Assembly (NCBI RefSeq): GCF_900112815.1
Contig: NZ_FOND01000019.1
Coordinates: 20,967-84,966, forward strand
Reading direction: 5' to 3'
Source: Blastococcus tunisiensis
GTDB taxonomy: Bacteria; Actinomycetota; Actinomycetes; Mycobacteriales; Geodermatophilaceae
DNA length: 64,000 bases
The stretch's first letter is position 1, and the number at the start of each line of letters is the position of its first letter. Positions 1-9,056 of this stretch are shown piece by piece. The position numbers and the translations under genes are program-made. Below the pieces are notes generated by a model. The model did not search any database, was not told where the DNA came from, and saw only the letters and a program-made list of their open reading frames with translations.

Positions 1-475
1 GCGACGGCGGGTCGACCGACCGGACCACGCACCGGGCGGTCAGCCCGGCGAAGGCGGCCAGGCCCAGTCGACCGGTGGTGAGGAAGACGGAACCGAAGCC
101 GGCCACCGCGACCGCAGCCTCGGCCAGCGAATCCACCCAACGCCAGTCGTCGCCGGGCTGGGGGAACCAGCCCGGTCGCTGCAGCCGCAGCAACGGAACG
201 CCGGTGAGGTCAGCCGCCGCGAGCGCGGACGCGGTCATCGTGGCGGCGAAGGGGTGGGTCGCGTCCACCATCGACTGCACAGGATGCGACTGCAGCCAGG
301 CGGCCAGCCCGGCCGCGCCGCCGAACCCGCCGATGCGCACCTCGCCCGGCGGCAGCAGCGGGTCGGCCACCCTCCCGGCCAGCGAGCTCAGCACGTCGGC
401 ACCCTCGGCAACCAGCGCCGTGGCCAGCCGCCGCGCCTCCCCGGAGCCCCCGAGGATCAGCACCCGGCCGGTCAC
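1..475 (-). CDS. cobK: Precorrin-6A reductase CobK (C-terminal part outside window)
   Basis: This gene reads leftward and runs off the window, leaving about 158 N-terminal residues. CobK reduces precorrin-6A to precorrin-6B with NADPH in corrin ring synthesis. The translated start MTGRVLILGGSGEARRLA is a nucleotide-binding loop, and later DATHPFAATM and FLTTGRLGL are typical of the CobK/CbiJ family. I chose a GTG start at 475 because the ATG at 492 in the neighbouring frame hits a stop after six codons. It is divergent from cbiD, with starts about 12 bp apart, so the two genes probably share a very short control region. Confidence 0.88.
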   Translation of the reverse strand, partial: MTGRVLILGGSGEARRLATALVAEGADVLSSLAGRVADPLLPPGEVRIGGFGGAAGLAAWLQSHPVQSMVDATHPFAATMTASALAAADLTGVPLLRLQRPGWFPQPGDDWRWVDSLAEAAVAVAGFGSVFLTTGRLGLAAFAGLTARCVVRSVDPPS

Positions 476-486
476 GCGCGTGTCCC

Positions 487-1596
487 GTGCATGCTGATCA
501 CGTGACCGACGCGGGCAGGGAGCGCAGCACCGGACTGCGCTACGGGTGGACGACGGGAGCCTGCGCGACCGCCGCCACGACCGCCGCCTACACCGCGCTG
601 CTCACCGGGGAGTTCCCCGACCCGGTGCAGATCGACCTCCCCCACGACAAGCACCCGGCCTTCGCGCTGGCCCGCGAGCTGCTCAAGGACGGCGCGGCCA
701 CCGTCGGCATCGTCAAGGACGCCGGCGACGACCCGGATGTCACGCACGGCGCGCTGGTGTCGGCCCGGGTGACCCACGGCGCCCCCGGCAGCGGCGTCGC
801 GTTCCGGGCCGGGGAGGGAGTCGGCACGGTGACGAAGCCGGGGCTGCCGCTGGCCGTCGGCGAACCGGCGATCAACCCGATGCCACGGCGGTTCATCCGC
901 GAGCACGTGGCCGCCGTGGCCGCGGCGCACGGCGGCACCGGCGACGTCGTCGTGGAGCTCTCGGTCGAGAACGGTGCGGAGCTGGCCCGGAAGACGTGGA
1001 ACCCGCGGCTCGGGATTCTCGGCGGGCTGTCGATCCTGGGCACTACCGGCGTCGTCGTCCCCTACTCCTGCTCGTCGTGGATCGACTCGATCCGCCGCGG
1101 CATCGACGTCGCCCGCGCCGCCGGGCACCGGCACGTGGCCGGCTGCACGGGCAGCACGAGCGAGCGCGTGGTCGCCGAGCTCTACGCGTTGCCCGAGGAC
1201 GCGCTGCTGGACATGGGCGACTTCGCCGGCGCCGTCCTCAAGTACCTGCGCCGCCATCCCGTGCCGCGGCTGACCATCGCCGGAGGCATCGGGAAGCTCG
1301 CCAAGCTCGCCGACGGCCACCTCGACCTGCACTCGGGCCGCTCGCAGGTGTCGCCGGAGTTCCTCGCGTCGCTGGTGGCCGGTGCCGGCGGGCCGGCGAC
1401 GCTCGTGGCGGGCGTGCGGAGCGCCAACACCGCGCTCGATGCGCTGCAGCAGTGCCAGGCAGCGGGGCTGCCACTGGGCGACCTGGTCGCCGCGGGGGCC
1501 CGCGAGACTGCGCTCGGCGTGCTCCAGGGCGCTCCGGTCGAGGTCGTCGACGTCGTGGTGATCGACCGCGCGGGCTCGATCGTCGGCCGCGCGTAG
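487..1596 (+). CDS. cbiD: Cobalt-precorrin-5B (C1)-methyltransferase CbiD
   Basis: The protein of about 369 residues belongs to the CbiD family, which methylates C1 of the corrin ring using SAM. The diagnostic N-terminal motif GWTTGACATAA is near residues 20-30, and the Ser/Gly-rich stretch GILGGLSILGTTG is near 180. CbiD replaces CobF, which is not seen in this window, so the pathway is a mixture of the cobalt-early and cobalt-late gene sets, as is common in actinobacteria. The GTG at 487 gives the longest plausible start; the GTG at 502 is an in-frame alternative. The gene is convergent with cobM, with a gap of a few bases. Confidence 0.9.
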   Translation: MHADHVTDAGRERSTGLRYGWTTGACATAATTAAYTALLTGEFPDPVQIDLPHDKHPAFALARELLKDGAATVGIVKDAGDDPDVTHGALVSARVTHGAPGSGVAFRAGEGVGTVTKPGLPLAVGEPAINPMPRRFIREHVAAVAAAHGGTGDVVVELSVENGAELARKTWNPRLGILGGLSILGTTGVVVPYSCSSWIDSIRRGIDVARAAGHRHVAGCTGSTSERVVAELYALPEDALLDMGDFAGAVLKYLRRHPVPRLTIAGGIGKLAKLADGHLDLHSGRSQVSPEFLASLVAGAGGPATLVAGVRSANTALDALQQCQAAGLPLGDLVAAGARETALGVLQGAPVEVVDVVVIDRAGSIVGRA

Positions 1597-1601
1597 GTGG
1601 T

Positions 1602-2342
1602 TCACCGGGGACGCGTCGTCGAGTAGAGGTGGCTGTCAGGGAACTCCGCCGCGCCGAGCACCGCGCCGACGATCACCACCGCCGTCCGCCGCACCCCCGC
1701 GGCCTCGACCTGCGCCGCGATGTCGGCCACGGTGCCGCGCAGGATCAGCTCGTCGTCCCGGCTGGCGCGGGCGACGACCGCGACCGGGCAGTCCGCCCCG
1801 TAGTTCGGGATCAGCTCGGGCACCAGCTCGGCGATCCGCTGCACGGCCAGGTGGAGCACGAGCGTCGCACGGGAGGCGCCGAGGATGGCGAGGTCCTCCC
1901 CCGGTGGCATCGGCGTCGAGCGGGCCGACGTGCGGGTCAGGATGACCGTCTGCCCCACGCCCGGCACGGTCAGCTCCCGCTTCAGGGAGGCGGCCGCGGC
2001 GGCGAAAGCCGGCACGCCCGGGACGACGTCGTAAGGAACGCCAGCCGCGTCGAGCCGGCGCATCTGCTCGGCCATCGCGCTGTAGACCGACGGGTCACCC
2101 GAGTGCAGCCGGGCGACGTCCAGCCGGGCTTCCTGGGCGGCGACGAGCTCGGCGGTGATCTGGTCGAGGTCGAGGTCCGCGGTGTCGACCAGCCGGGCTC
2201 CGGCGGGTGCGGTGTCCAGCAGCTCCCGGGGCACCAGCGCTCCGGCGTACAGGCAGACCGGTGAGGCGGCGATGATCCTGGCGGCCCGCACGGTGATCAG
2301 ATCGGCCGCGCCCGGCCCCGCACCGATGAAGTGCACCGTCAC
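1602..2342 (-). CDS. cobM: Precorrin-4 C11-methyltransferase CobM/CbiF
   Basis: A 246-residue tetrapyrrole methylase that transfers a SAM methyl group to C11 of precorrin-4. Family marks are the N-terminal MTVHFIGAGPGAADLITVR loop, the LHSGDPSVYSA glycine-rich SAM site near residue 80, and VVPGVPAFAAAAA near 105. Length is normal for the family. Its start overlaps the cobL stop by four bases, so cobL and cobM are translationally coupled on the minus strand. Confidence 0.93.
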   Translation of the reverse strand: MTVHFIGAGPGAADLITVRAARIIAASPVCLYAGALVPRELLDTAPAGARLVDTADLDLDQITAELVAAQEARLDVARLHSGDPSVYSAMAEQMRRLDAAGVPYDVVPGVPAFAAAAASLKRELTVPGVGQTVILTRTSARSTPMPPGEDLAILGASRATLVLHLAVQRIAELVPELIPNYGADCPVAVVARASRDDELILRGTVADIAAQVEAAGVRRTAVVIVGAVLGAAEFPDSHLYSTTRPR

Positions 2343-3571
2343 GGCTTGATCACCGACCAGATCGTCACGGGCATCGCGGGCTTCCAGCCGGTGAACCGGC
2401 CGACCGGCTCGGCTCGTTGCAGGCCGATCCGTACGAGGTCCCCACCCACGCGGGCGAACCAGCCGGCCAACACCGCCTCGCTCTCCACGGTCACCGCGTT
2501 GGCGACCAGCCGCCCCCCGGCCGGGAGGGCCACCCAGCAGGCCTCGAACAGGCCCGGTGTGGTGAGCCCGCCGCCGATGAAGACCGCATCAGGGTCGGGC
2601 AGCCCGAACAGCACCTCCGGGGCCCGCCCCTGGACCACGCGCAGCGCGGGGACGCCGAGGCTCGCGGCGTTGCGCCCGATCCGCCCGGCGCGCTCGGCCG
2701 AGGCCTCGATCGCCACGGCGCGGCACGTCGGATGGGCCCGCATCCACTCGACGCCGATCGACCCCGAGCCCGCGCCGACGTCCCACAGGACCTGGCCCGG
2801 GATGGGCGCCAGCCGGGCGAGGGCGACCACCCGCACCTCGGACCTGGTGAGCTGCCCGTCGGACTCGTAGACCTCGTCGGGCAGCCCGGGGGTGGTGGGC
2901 AGAGGGACGGTGCCGGGGTCGGCCCGGCACTCGAGGGCCGTGATCGCCAGCGCGGGCCCCGGCCCGTCCCAGGCCGCCGCGGTGCCCGAGTGAGTGGACT
3001 CGTCGGGCCCGCCCAGCCCGCCGAGAACGGTGACCCGGCTCTGCCCGTAGCCGCGGGCCGTCAGCAGCGCGGCCACCTGCGCCGGGGTGTCGCCGTCGGA
3101 ACCGAGCACCAGCAGCCGCCTGCCGGGCTGCACGTGCGGGTGCAGCAGCTCCAGGGCACGGCCCACCAGGCTGACGACCTGAGTCTCCTCGACCGCCCAC
3201 CCCAGCCGCGCGCAGGCCAGCGACACCGACGACGGCGCGGGGAGCACCCGCACGCGGTCGGCACCGAGCAGGCGGGTCAGCGTCGTGCCGACGCCCGACA
3301 GCATCGGGTCGCCGCTGGCGAGGACGACGAGCGCGCGGCCGGCGTGGCGCTCGACCAGACCCGCCAGCGCCTCGAGCATCGGGGACGGCCAGGGCACCCG
3401 CTCGACCGGGACCGACGCGGGCACCAGCGCCAGCTGGCGCGCACTGCCCACCGCCACCTCGGCCCGCTCGATCTCCGCGCACGAGGCCGGCGCCAACCCG
3501 GCCCAGCCGTCGGCACCGATGCCGACCACCACGACGGGCGGGTGGCCGTCCAGACGGGGAAGCGGGCGCAT
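2339..3571 (-). CDS. cobL: Precorrin-6Y C5,15-methyltransferase (decarboxylating) CobL, CbiE-CbiT fusion
   Basis: About 410 residues with two domains. The N-terminal CbiE-like tetrapyrrole methylase starts VVVVGIGADGWAGL and carries VLASGDPMLSGVG. The C-terminal CbiT-like methyltransferase/decarboxylase carries LWDVGAGSGSIGVEWMR. Together they methylate C5 and C15 and decarboxylate the acetate side chain. I prefer the ATG at 3571, which puts the first strand at the usual place and has AGGA upstream. A GTG at 3613 in frame would add 14 residues of unlikely sequence and reach to within a few bases of the cobD start. First gene of the minus-strand cobL-cobM pair, divergent from cobD. Confidence 0.92.
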   Translation of the reverse strand: MRPLPRLDGHPPVVVVGIGADGWAGLAPASCAEIERAEVAVGSARQLALVPASVPVERVPWPSPMLEALAGLVERHAGRALVVLASGDPMLSGVGTTLTRLLGADRVRVLPAPSSVSLACARLGWAVEETQVVSLVGRALELLHPHVQPGRRLLVLGSDGDTPAQVAALLTARGYGQSRVTVLGGLGGPDESTHSGTAAAWDGPGPALAITALECRADPGTVPLPTTPGLPDEVYESDGQLTRSEVRVVALARLAPIPGQVLWDVGAGSGSIGVEWMRAHPTCRAVAIEASAERAGRIGRNAASLGVPALRVVQGRAPEVLFGLPDPDAVFIGGGLTTPGLFEACWVALPAGGRLVANAVTVESEAVLAGWFARVGGDLVRIGLQRAEPVGRFTGWKPAMPVTIWSVIKP

Positions 3572-3614
3572 GTCCGCCGATCCTAGGGACGGGCGTTTCT
3601 CGGGGCTTGACACG

Positions 3615-4577
3615 ATGACCGGCGTGATGGCTCTGGCGCGACGTTCCTCGACCGCGACCGGGCTGGCCCTCGGGGTGGCCGCGGACCTGCTGCTGACCGA
3701 TCCCGGGAGACGTCATCCGGTAGCCGGGTTCGGCGCCATCGCCACCGCGCTCGAGAGCCGGGTCTGGCGCGACTCCCGCCCGGTGGGCACCTGGTACGCG
3801 CTGGCTCTGACAGGGGCGGCGATCACCCTCGGCGCCGCACTGGACCTGTGCACCCGACGGCTGCCGCTGGCGCGCGTCCTCGTCACCGCGGCGGCCGCGT
3901 GGACCGTGCTGGGCGGCACGTCGCTCGGCCGGACCGCGGTGGCGACGCACCGCGCGCTGGACAGCGGCGACGTCCTCGCCGCCCGCGCCGTCCTGCCCTC
4001 GCTGGCCGGGCGCGACCCGAGCGGTCTCGGCGAGCCCGAACTTGCCCGGGCCACCGTGGAGTCGGTCGCGGAGAACACCGCCGACGCGGCCGTCGCCCCG
4101 CTGTTCTGGGGCGCGGTCGCCGGCATCCCGGGACTCCTCGGCTACCGGGCGGTCAACACCCTCGATGCGATGGTCGGGCACCGGTCGCCCCGCTACGCCC
4201 GCTTCGGCTGGGCGGCCGCCCGGCTCGACGACGTCGCCAACTGGCTGCCCGCCCGGATCACCGCCGCGCTGACCGTGGCGTGCGCGCCCGCGGTCGGCGG
4301 CTCGGCCGCCGGCGCCCGGCGCGCCTGGATGCGGGACGGCGCCGCGCACCCCAGCCCCAACTCCGGCCGGTGCGAGGCCGCGCTCGCCGGCGCCCTGGGA
4401 CTGCGCCTGGGGGGGCGGAACGTCTACGGCGGCCGGGTCGAGGACCGGCCCTCCCTCGGGAGCGGCCTCCCGCCGGCGGGCCCGGACATCCTCCGCGCCG
4501 TCCGGCTCTCCCGAGCGGTGTGGCTCTCCGCCGCGGCCCTCGCCGTCCTCGCCCGCCTGGCCGGGCGGCGGGCATGA
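3615..4577 (+). CDS. cobD: Adenosylcobinamide-phosphate synthase CobD/CbiB
   Basis: An integral membrane protein of about 320 residues that attaches the aminopropanol (phosphate) arm to adenosylcobyric acid. Characteristic stretches are [12 protein letters not shown] near the N-terminus, [18 protein letters not shown] in the middle, and the following [13 protein letters not shown]. Several hydrophobic segments are visible. The ATG at 3615 is used; the ATG at 3627 is four codons downstream and equally possible. The stop overlaps the cobQ ATG by four bases, giving a cobD-cobQ operon. It is divergent from cobL. Confidence 0.92.
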   Translation: MTGVMALARRSSTATGLALGVAADLLLTDPGRRHPVAGFGAIATALESRVWRDSRPVGTWYALALTGAAITLGAALDLCTRRLPLARVLVTAAAAWTVLGGTSLGRTAVATHRALDSGDVLAARAVLPSLAGRDPSGLGEPELARATVESVAENTADAAVAPLFWGAVAGIPGLLGYRAVNTLDAMVGHRSPRYARFGWAAARLDDVANWLPARITAALTVACAPAVGGSAAGARRAWMRDGAAHPSPNSGRCEAALAGALGLRLGGRNVYGGRVEDRPSLGSGLPPAGPDILRAVRLSRAVWLSAAALAVLARLAGRRA

Positions 4578-6064
4578 GCGGGGCGCTGCTCGTCGCGGGC
4601 ACGACGTCGGACGCCGGCAAGTCCGTCGTCACCGCCGGGATCTGCCGCTGGCTGGTCCGCCAGGGGGTCTCGGTAGCTCCGTTCAAGGCGCAGAACATGA
4701 GCAACAACTCGATGGTCACCGCCGACGGCGCGGAGATCGGCCGCGCCCAGGTCATGCAGGCGGCGGCCGCCCGCGTCGAGCCCGAGGCGGCGATGAACCC
4801 GGTGCTGCTGAAGCCCGGCGGCGACAACAGCAGCCAGGTGGTCGTGCTGGGCCGGGTGGTCGCCGACGTCACCGCCCGGTCCTACCGGCCGATGAAGGGC
4901 GCGCTTCTCGAGCAGGTGCTGCACTGCCTGGCCGACCTCCGGGCCCGCTTCGACGTCGTCATCTGCGAGGGCGCCGGATCACCCACCGAGATCAACCTGC
5001 GGGCCGACGACATCGCCAACATGGGGCTGGCCCGGGCGGCGGACCTGCCCGTGGTCGTGGTCGGGGACATCGACCGCGGCGGGATCTTTCCCGCCCTGTA
5101 CGGCACCGTGGCCCTGATGCCGCCGGAAGATCAGCGGCTGGTGGCCGGGTTCCTGGTCAACAAGTTCCGCGGCGACGTCGGGCTGCTCACACCCGGCCTG
5201 GAGGAGCTGGCCCGACTGACCGGGCGGCCGACACTGGGCGTGCTGCCGTGCCTGGCCGGCCTGCACCTCGACGTCGAGGACTCCCTGGGCCTGCCCGCCA
5301 CCGGCACCGCCGGGCCACCCGCGCACGGGGAGGACGTGCTGCGGATCTCGGTGGCCCGGTTCCCGCGACTGTCGAACTTCACCGACCTCGACGCCCTCGC
5401 CGCCGAGCCCGGTGTGCTCGTCCGGTACGCCACCCGCCCGGAGGAGATCGCCGACGCCGATCTGGTGATCCTGCCGGGCACCCGCTCCACCGTCACGGAC
5501 CTGGCGTGGCTCCGGGAGACCGGTCTGGCCGACGCGGTCCTACGGCGCGCGGCCGCCGGGGCGCCGGTCCTGGGCATCTGCGGGGGCTATCAGATGCTGG
5601 CCCGGACCATTCGCGACGAGGTGGAGTCCCGGGCGGGCACCGTGCCCGGCCTGGGGCTCCTGCCGGCCGATGTCCACTTCGCCCGCGAGAAGACGCTCGG
5701 CCGGCCGGTCGGACGGGCCCTCGGCGAGCAGGTGCACGGCTACGAGATCCACCACGGGGTCGTCACCGTCGACGACGCGGCGGAACCGTTCCTCGACGGC
5801 GCAGCCTCGGGCTCCGTTTGGGGGACGACCTGGCACGGGGCGCTCGAGAACGACGGTTTCCGTCGCGCCTTCCTCACCGAGGTCGCCCGGACCACCGGCC
5901 GGCGCTTCGTGGCGGCGCCGGACACGAGCTTCGCCGCCGTCCGGGAGGAGCGCCTCGACCGGCTCGGAAACCTCGTCGCCGAACACGCCGACACCGATGC
6001 CCTGTGGCGGCTGATCGAGTCCGGCCCGCCGGCGGGCCTGCCGATGCTCCCGCCCGGGGCCTGA
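4574..6064 (+). CDS. cobQ: Cobyric acid synthase CobQ/CbiP
   Basis: A 496-residue amidotransferase that amidates four side chains (b, d, e, g) of adenosylcobyrinic acid a,c-diamide using glutamine and ATP. The N-terminal ATPase shows [19 protein letters not shown] as its P-loop and [13 protein letters not shown] just after. The C-terminal class I glutaminase domain has the nucleophile motif GICGGYQML near residue 340, and the late EIHHG motif supplies the His. Length is typical. It ends the cobD-cobQ pair and is followed at once by a stem-loop. Confidence 0.94.
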   Translation: MSGALLVAGTTSDAGKSVVTAGICRWLVRQGVSVAPFKAQNMSNNSMVTADGAEIGRAQVMQAAAARVEPEAAMNPVLLKPGGDNSSQVVVLGRVVADVTARSYRPMKGALLEQVLHCLADLRARFDVVICEGAGSPTEINLRADDIANMGLARAADLPVVVVGDIDRGGIFPALYGTVALMPPEDQRLVAGFLVNKFRGDVGLLTPGLEELARLTGRPTLGVLPCLAGLHLDVEDSLGLPATGTAGPPAHGEDVLRISVARFPRLSNFTDLDALAAEPGVLVRYATRPEEIADADLVILPGTRSTVTDLAWLRETGLADAVLRRAAAGAPVLGICGGYQMLARTIRDEVESRAGTVPGLGLLPADVHFAREKTLGRPVGRALGEQVHGYEIHHGVVTVDDAAEPFLDGAASGSVWGTTWHGALENDGFRRAFLTEVARTTGRRFVAAPDTSFAAVREERLDRLGNLVAEHADTDALWRLIESGPPAGLPMLPPGA

Positions 6065-6087
6065 CCCGCCGGTGGTCGACGGGCGGG
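6065..6087 (+). terminator. Stem-loop after cobQ
   Basis: Directly after the cobQ stop codon a perfect 6-bp GC stem (CCCGCC / GGCGGG) closes a loop of about 11 bases. There is no U-tract, which is usual for actinobacterial termination hairpins. It would separate cobD-cobQ transcripts from the riboswitch-controlled operon. Confidence 0.5.
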
Positions 6088-6122
6088 TGTCGGGCGACGA
6101 CGCGGACATGGTCTGATAGCCG

Positions 6123-6332
6123 GGCCACACGCGACGGCAGTGGAGGAAGCCCGGTGAGATTCCGGGCGCGGTCCCGCCACTGTGACCGGGGAGTCCGCCC
6201 CCAAGCACGGCCACTGCACCAGAGGGGTTCTCCCCTCCGAGGCGGGAAGGTCGGGAACGGGCGTCGATCCGGGAGCCAGGAGACTCTCGCCGTCGTCCCT
6301 GCCACCTCCGGGCGTGGACACCCGGGGAGAGG
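6123..6332 (+). promoter_or_regulatory. Cobalamin (adenosylcobalamin-type) riboswitch with translational expression platform
   Basis: The leader has the classic parts in order: GGAAGCCCGGTGAGATTCCG at 6143-6162, then the P5 hairpin whose loop reads CCGCCACTGT (6174-6183), and the B12-box-like GAGCCAGGAGAC at 6272-6283. The expression platform is a hairpin pairing 6306-6312 with 6321-6327. Its loop contains GTGG (6314-6317), complementary to CCAC in the P5 loop, as in the known kissing-loop mechanism. The 3' arm runs into the purine-rich Shine-Dalgarno GGGGAGAGGA at 6324-6333. Ligand binding should therefore mask the ribosome site and lower expression of the downstream chelatase-cobA operon. 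Pairing was assigned by eye. Confidence 0.9.
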
Positions 6333-6341
6333 ACGCGTCCT

Positions 6342-6362
6342 ATGCGCGGTCGACCCGCGTGA
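6342..6362 (+). CDS. Putative six-residue leader peptide coupled to the chelatase gene
   Basis: An ATG lies nine bases after the strong Shine-Dalgarno at 6324-6332 and opens a tiny frame, MRGRPA, whose TGA overlaps the GTG start of the chelatase gene in a GTGA arrangement. The chelatase GTG at 6359 is about 26 bases from that ribosome site, too far for direct use, and I see no other site nearer. Translation of the leader followed by re-initiation would explain how the riboswitch hairpin controls the operon. Whether it is translated is an inference. Confidence 0.45.
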   Translation: MRGRPA

Positions 6363-8440
6363 CCTACCCCTTCGGCGCCGTCGTCGGCATGGACGACATG
6401 CGGCTGGCGCTGTTGCTCAACGCCGTCTCACCCGCCATCGGCGGTGTGCTCGTCCGCGGCGAGAAGGGCACCGCCAAGTCCACGACGGTCCGCGCCCTGG
6501 CCGCCGTCCTGCCGCCCGTCGACGTCGTTCCAGGCTGCCGCTTCGCCTGCGAGCCCGCCGCGCCGGACCCCGGCTGCCCGGACGGTCCGCACTCCGCCAC
6601 TCCCCGTGACCTTCCGGCGCCCGGCCAGACCCGCCCGGCCCGTCTGGTGGAACTGCCCGTGGGTGCCTCCGAGGACCGGGTCGTCGGGTCCCTGGACCTC
6701 GAGCGCGCACTGACCGAGGGGGTCAAGGCCTTCGAGCCGGGCCTGCTCGCAGCGGCCAACCGCGGCGTCCTCTACGTCGACGAGGTCAACCTGCTGCACG
6801 ACCACCTGGTCGACCTCCTCCTGGACGCCGCCGCGCTGGGCACCGCCTACGTGGAGCGCGAGGGCGTATCGGTGCGGCACGCGGCCCGGTTCCTCCTCGT
6901 CGGGACGATGAACCCCGAGGAGGGCGAACTCCGCCCCCAGCTGCTCGACCGGTTCGGGCTGACCGTGGAGGTGGCCGCCCCCAGGGACCCCGCACAGCGC
7001 GCCGAGGTGGTGCGCCGCCGGTTCGCCTACGACGCCGACCCCGCCCGGTTCGCTGCTTCGTGGGCCGACGAGGAGGTTTCGCTTGCCGCCCGGATCGCCG
7101 ACGCCCGGGCCCGCCTGCCGCACGTCGTCCTCTCCGACGACTCACTGCGCCAGGTGACCGCGGTCTGCGCGGCTTTCGACGTGGACGGTCTGCGCGCCGA
7201 CATCGTCACCGCCCGCGCGGCCATCGCGCACGCTGCCTGGTGCGGCCGCGAAGCGGTTGACGAGGAGGACGTGCGGGTCGCGGCGCGGCTGGCGCTGCCG
7301 CACCGCAGGCGGCGGAACCCGTTCGACGCGCCCGGTCTGGACGACGAGACCCTGGAGCAGGCCCTCTCCGACGCCCGTCCCGACGACGGCGACCCGGAAG
7401 GCGGTGACCCCGATGACAGCGGTCCCAGCGACGGCGGCCCGTCCGGGGGCGGCCCGCCGCCCGGCGACGATCCCGACGGCCACGATGGCCCTGTCGGCCC
7501 TTCCGCCGACGCGCCTGTCTCCGGCCAGAGCGATCCGACGACGGCGCCCCGCGGGGAGGGCGGCGAGCGGGCCGACGCCGCGCCGGCACCCGAGCGCGCA
7601 GCGGTCGCGCCGTCCGACCCGTTCCGCACCCGACGGCTGGAGGTGCCGGGCATCGGCGCGGGCGCGGCCGGGCGGCGGTCGCGTGCGCGGTCGGAGCGCG
7701 GGCGCGTCGTGGGGTCGAAGCCCCCCCAGGGCAGCGTCACCCGGCTGCACCTGATCGGCACCGTGCTCGCGGCCGCGCCGCACCAGGTCGCCCGCGGCCG
7801 GCGCGGCCCCGGTCTGCGGATCCAGCGGGAGGACCTGCGCCAGTCCACGCTCGAGGGCCGTGAGGGCAACCTGGTCCTGTTCGTCGTCGACGCGAGCGGC
7901 TCCATGAGCTCCCGGGCGCGGATGGGCGCGGTCAAGGGCGCGGTTCTGTCACTGCTGCTGGACGCCTACCAGCGCCGCGACAAGGTCGGCCTGATCACGT
8001 TCCGGGGCTCGAACGCCGAGGTCGCGCTGCCGCCGACATGGTCGGTGGAGGCCGCCGCGGCCCGGCTCACCGACCTACCCACCGGCGGCCGCACCCCGCT
8101 CGCCGCCGGACTCCTGCGCGCGCACGAACTGCTGCGGGTCGAGCGTGTGCGCGATCCGCAGCGCCGCCCATTGCTGGTCGTCGTCACCGACGGCCGGGCC
8201 ACCGGGGCGCGCGGCGGCAGCCACCTCGCCGACGCCCACGCCGCGGCCGGCCTGCTGGCGACGGCGGGAACAGCGGGCGTCGTCGTCGACTGCGAGTCCG
8301 GGCCGGTCCGGCTCGGACTGGCCAGAACCCTGGGTGCCCACCTCGGAGCCCAGACCCTCCACCTGGAGGAGCTGGCAGCCGACTCGCTCGCAGCGACGGT
8401 CCGCCAGGCCCATCAGATCGCTCCACGGAAGGCTGCCTGA
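6359..8440 (+). CDS. Cobalt/magnesium chelatase subunit, fused ChlI (AAA+) and ChlD (VWA) type
   Basis: About 693 residues. The AAA+ domain has Walker A GEKGTAKSTT near residue 36, Walker B VLYVDEVNLL near 140, and VGTMNPEEGELRPQLLDRFG. A long Gly/Asp/Pro-rich acidic linker follows at about 345-430. A C-terminal von Willebrand A domain carries the MIDAS DASGSMSS and later VTDGRATG. In cobalamin clusters this fused protein pairs with the large CobN subunit to insert cobalt; CobN is not in this window. The GTG at 6359 precedes the conserved YPFGAVVG; an in-frame GTG at 6314 lies inside the riboswitch hairpin and is unlikely. First main gene of the riboswitch operon. Confidence 0.88.
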   Translation: MTYPFGAVVGMDDMRLALLLNAVSPAIGGVLVRGEKGTAKSTTVRALAAVLPPVDVVPGCRFACEPAAPDPGCPDGPHSATPRDLPAPGQTRPARLVELPVGASEDRVVGSLDLERALTEGVKAFEPGLLAAANRGVLYVDEVNLLHDHLVDLLLDAAALGTAYVEREGVSVRHAARFLLVGTMNPEEGELRPQLLDRFGLTVEVAAPRDPAQRAEVVRRRFAYDADPARFAASWADEEVSLAARIADARARLPHVVLSDDSLRQVTAVCAAFDVDGLRADIVTARAAIAHAAWCGREAVDEEDVRVAARLALPHRRRRNPFDAPGLDDETLEQALSDARPDDGDPEGGDPDDSGPSDGGPSGGGPPPGDDPDGHDGPVGPSADAPVSGQSDPTTAPRGEGGERADAAPAPERAAVAPSDPFRTRRLEVPGIGAGAAGRRSRARSERGRVVGSKPPQGSVTRLHLIGTVLAAAPHQVARGRRGPGLRIQREDLRQSTLEGREGNLVLFVVDASGSMSSRARMGAVKGAVLSLLLDAYQRRDKVGLITFRGSNAEVALPPTWSVEAAAARLTDLPTGGRTPLAAGLLRAHELLRVERVRDPQRRPLLVVVTDGRATGARGGSHLADAHAAAGLLATAGTAGVVVDCESGPVRLGLARTLGAHLGAQTLHLEELAADSLAATVRQAHQIAPRKAA

Positions 8441-8441
8441 G

Positions 8442-9056
8442 ATGCCCCAGGGCAAGGTCGAGGTCGTACCCGAGGATGGGCTGAGCACCCGGCAGCGGCG
8501 CAACCGGCCGCTGCTGGCAGTCCACACCGGCGAGATGAAGGGCAAGTCCACCGCGGCGTTCGGCATGGCCTTACGCGCCTGGAACCAGGGCTGGCCGATC
8601 GCAGTCTACCAGTTCGTCAAGAGCGCCAAGTGGAAGATCGGCGAAGAGAACGCGCTCAGCGCGCTGGGCCGGCTGCACGAGACGACCGGTGAAGGCGGCC
8701 CCGTCGTCTGGCACAAGATGGGCAGTGGCTGGAGCTGGTCGCGCCGGCAGGGCACCGAGACCGACCACGCCGCCGATGCGGCCGAGGGCTGGGCGCAGAT
8801 CAAGCGCGACCTCGCCGCCGAGGCGCACCGCTTCTACGTCCTCGACGAGTTCACCTACCCCATGAAATGGGGCTGGGTGGACGTCGACGAGGTGGTCGAG
8901 ATCCTGGTGAAGCGGCCCGGCAACCAGCACGTCGTCGTCACCGGGCGCGACGCGCACCCGAAGCTGATCGAGGCCGCCGACCTCGTCGTGGAGATGACCA
9001 AGCTCAAGCACCCGATGGACGCCGGCCAGAAGGGCCAGCGGGGAATCGAATGGTGA
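8442..9056 (+). CDS. cobO: Cob(I)yrinic acid a,c-diamide adenosyltransferase CobO
   Basis: A 204-residue CobA/CobO-type corrinoid adenosyltransferase that puts the 5'-deoxyadenosyl group on cobalt. The P-loop-like GEMKGKSTAAFGMALRA lies near residue 29. YVLDEFTYPMKWGW near 135 and VVVTGRDAHPKLIEAADLV near 165 are family hallmarks. It starts one base after the chelatase stop and overlaps cobB by seven bases, as expected in a coupled operon. Length matches the family. Confidence 0.95.
   Translation: MPQGKVEVVPEDGLSTRQRRNRPLLAVHTGEMKGKSTAAFGMALRAWNQGWPIAVYQFVKSAKWKIGEENALSALGRLHETTGEGGPVVWHKMGSGWSWSRRQGTETDHAADAAEGWAQIKRDLAAEAHRFYVLDEFTYPMKWGWVDVDEVVEILVKRPGNQHVVVTGRDAHPKLIEAADLVVEMTKLKHPMDAGQKGQRGIEW

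Noticed and set aside
75..497. Plus-strand frame of 140 codons at the left edge
   Set aside because: Shadow of cobK, whose minus-strand translation has clear family motifs.
472..1605. Long minus-strand frame over cbiD
   Set aside because: Compositional shadow: Arg/Gly/Ala-rich with no family signal, while the plus strand is plainly CbiD.
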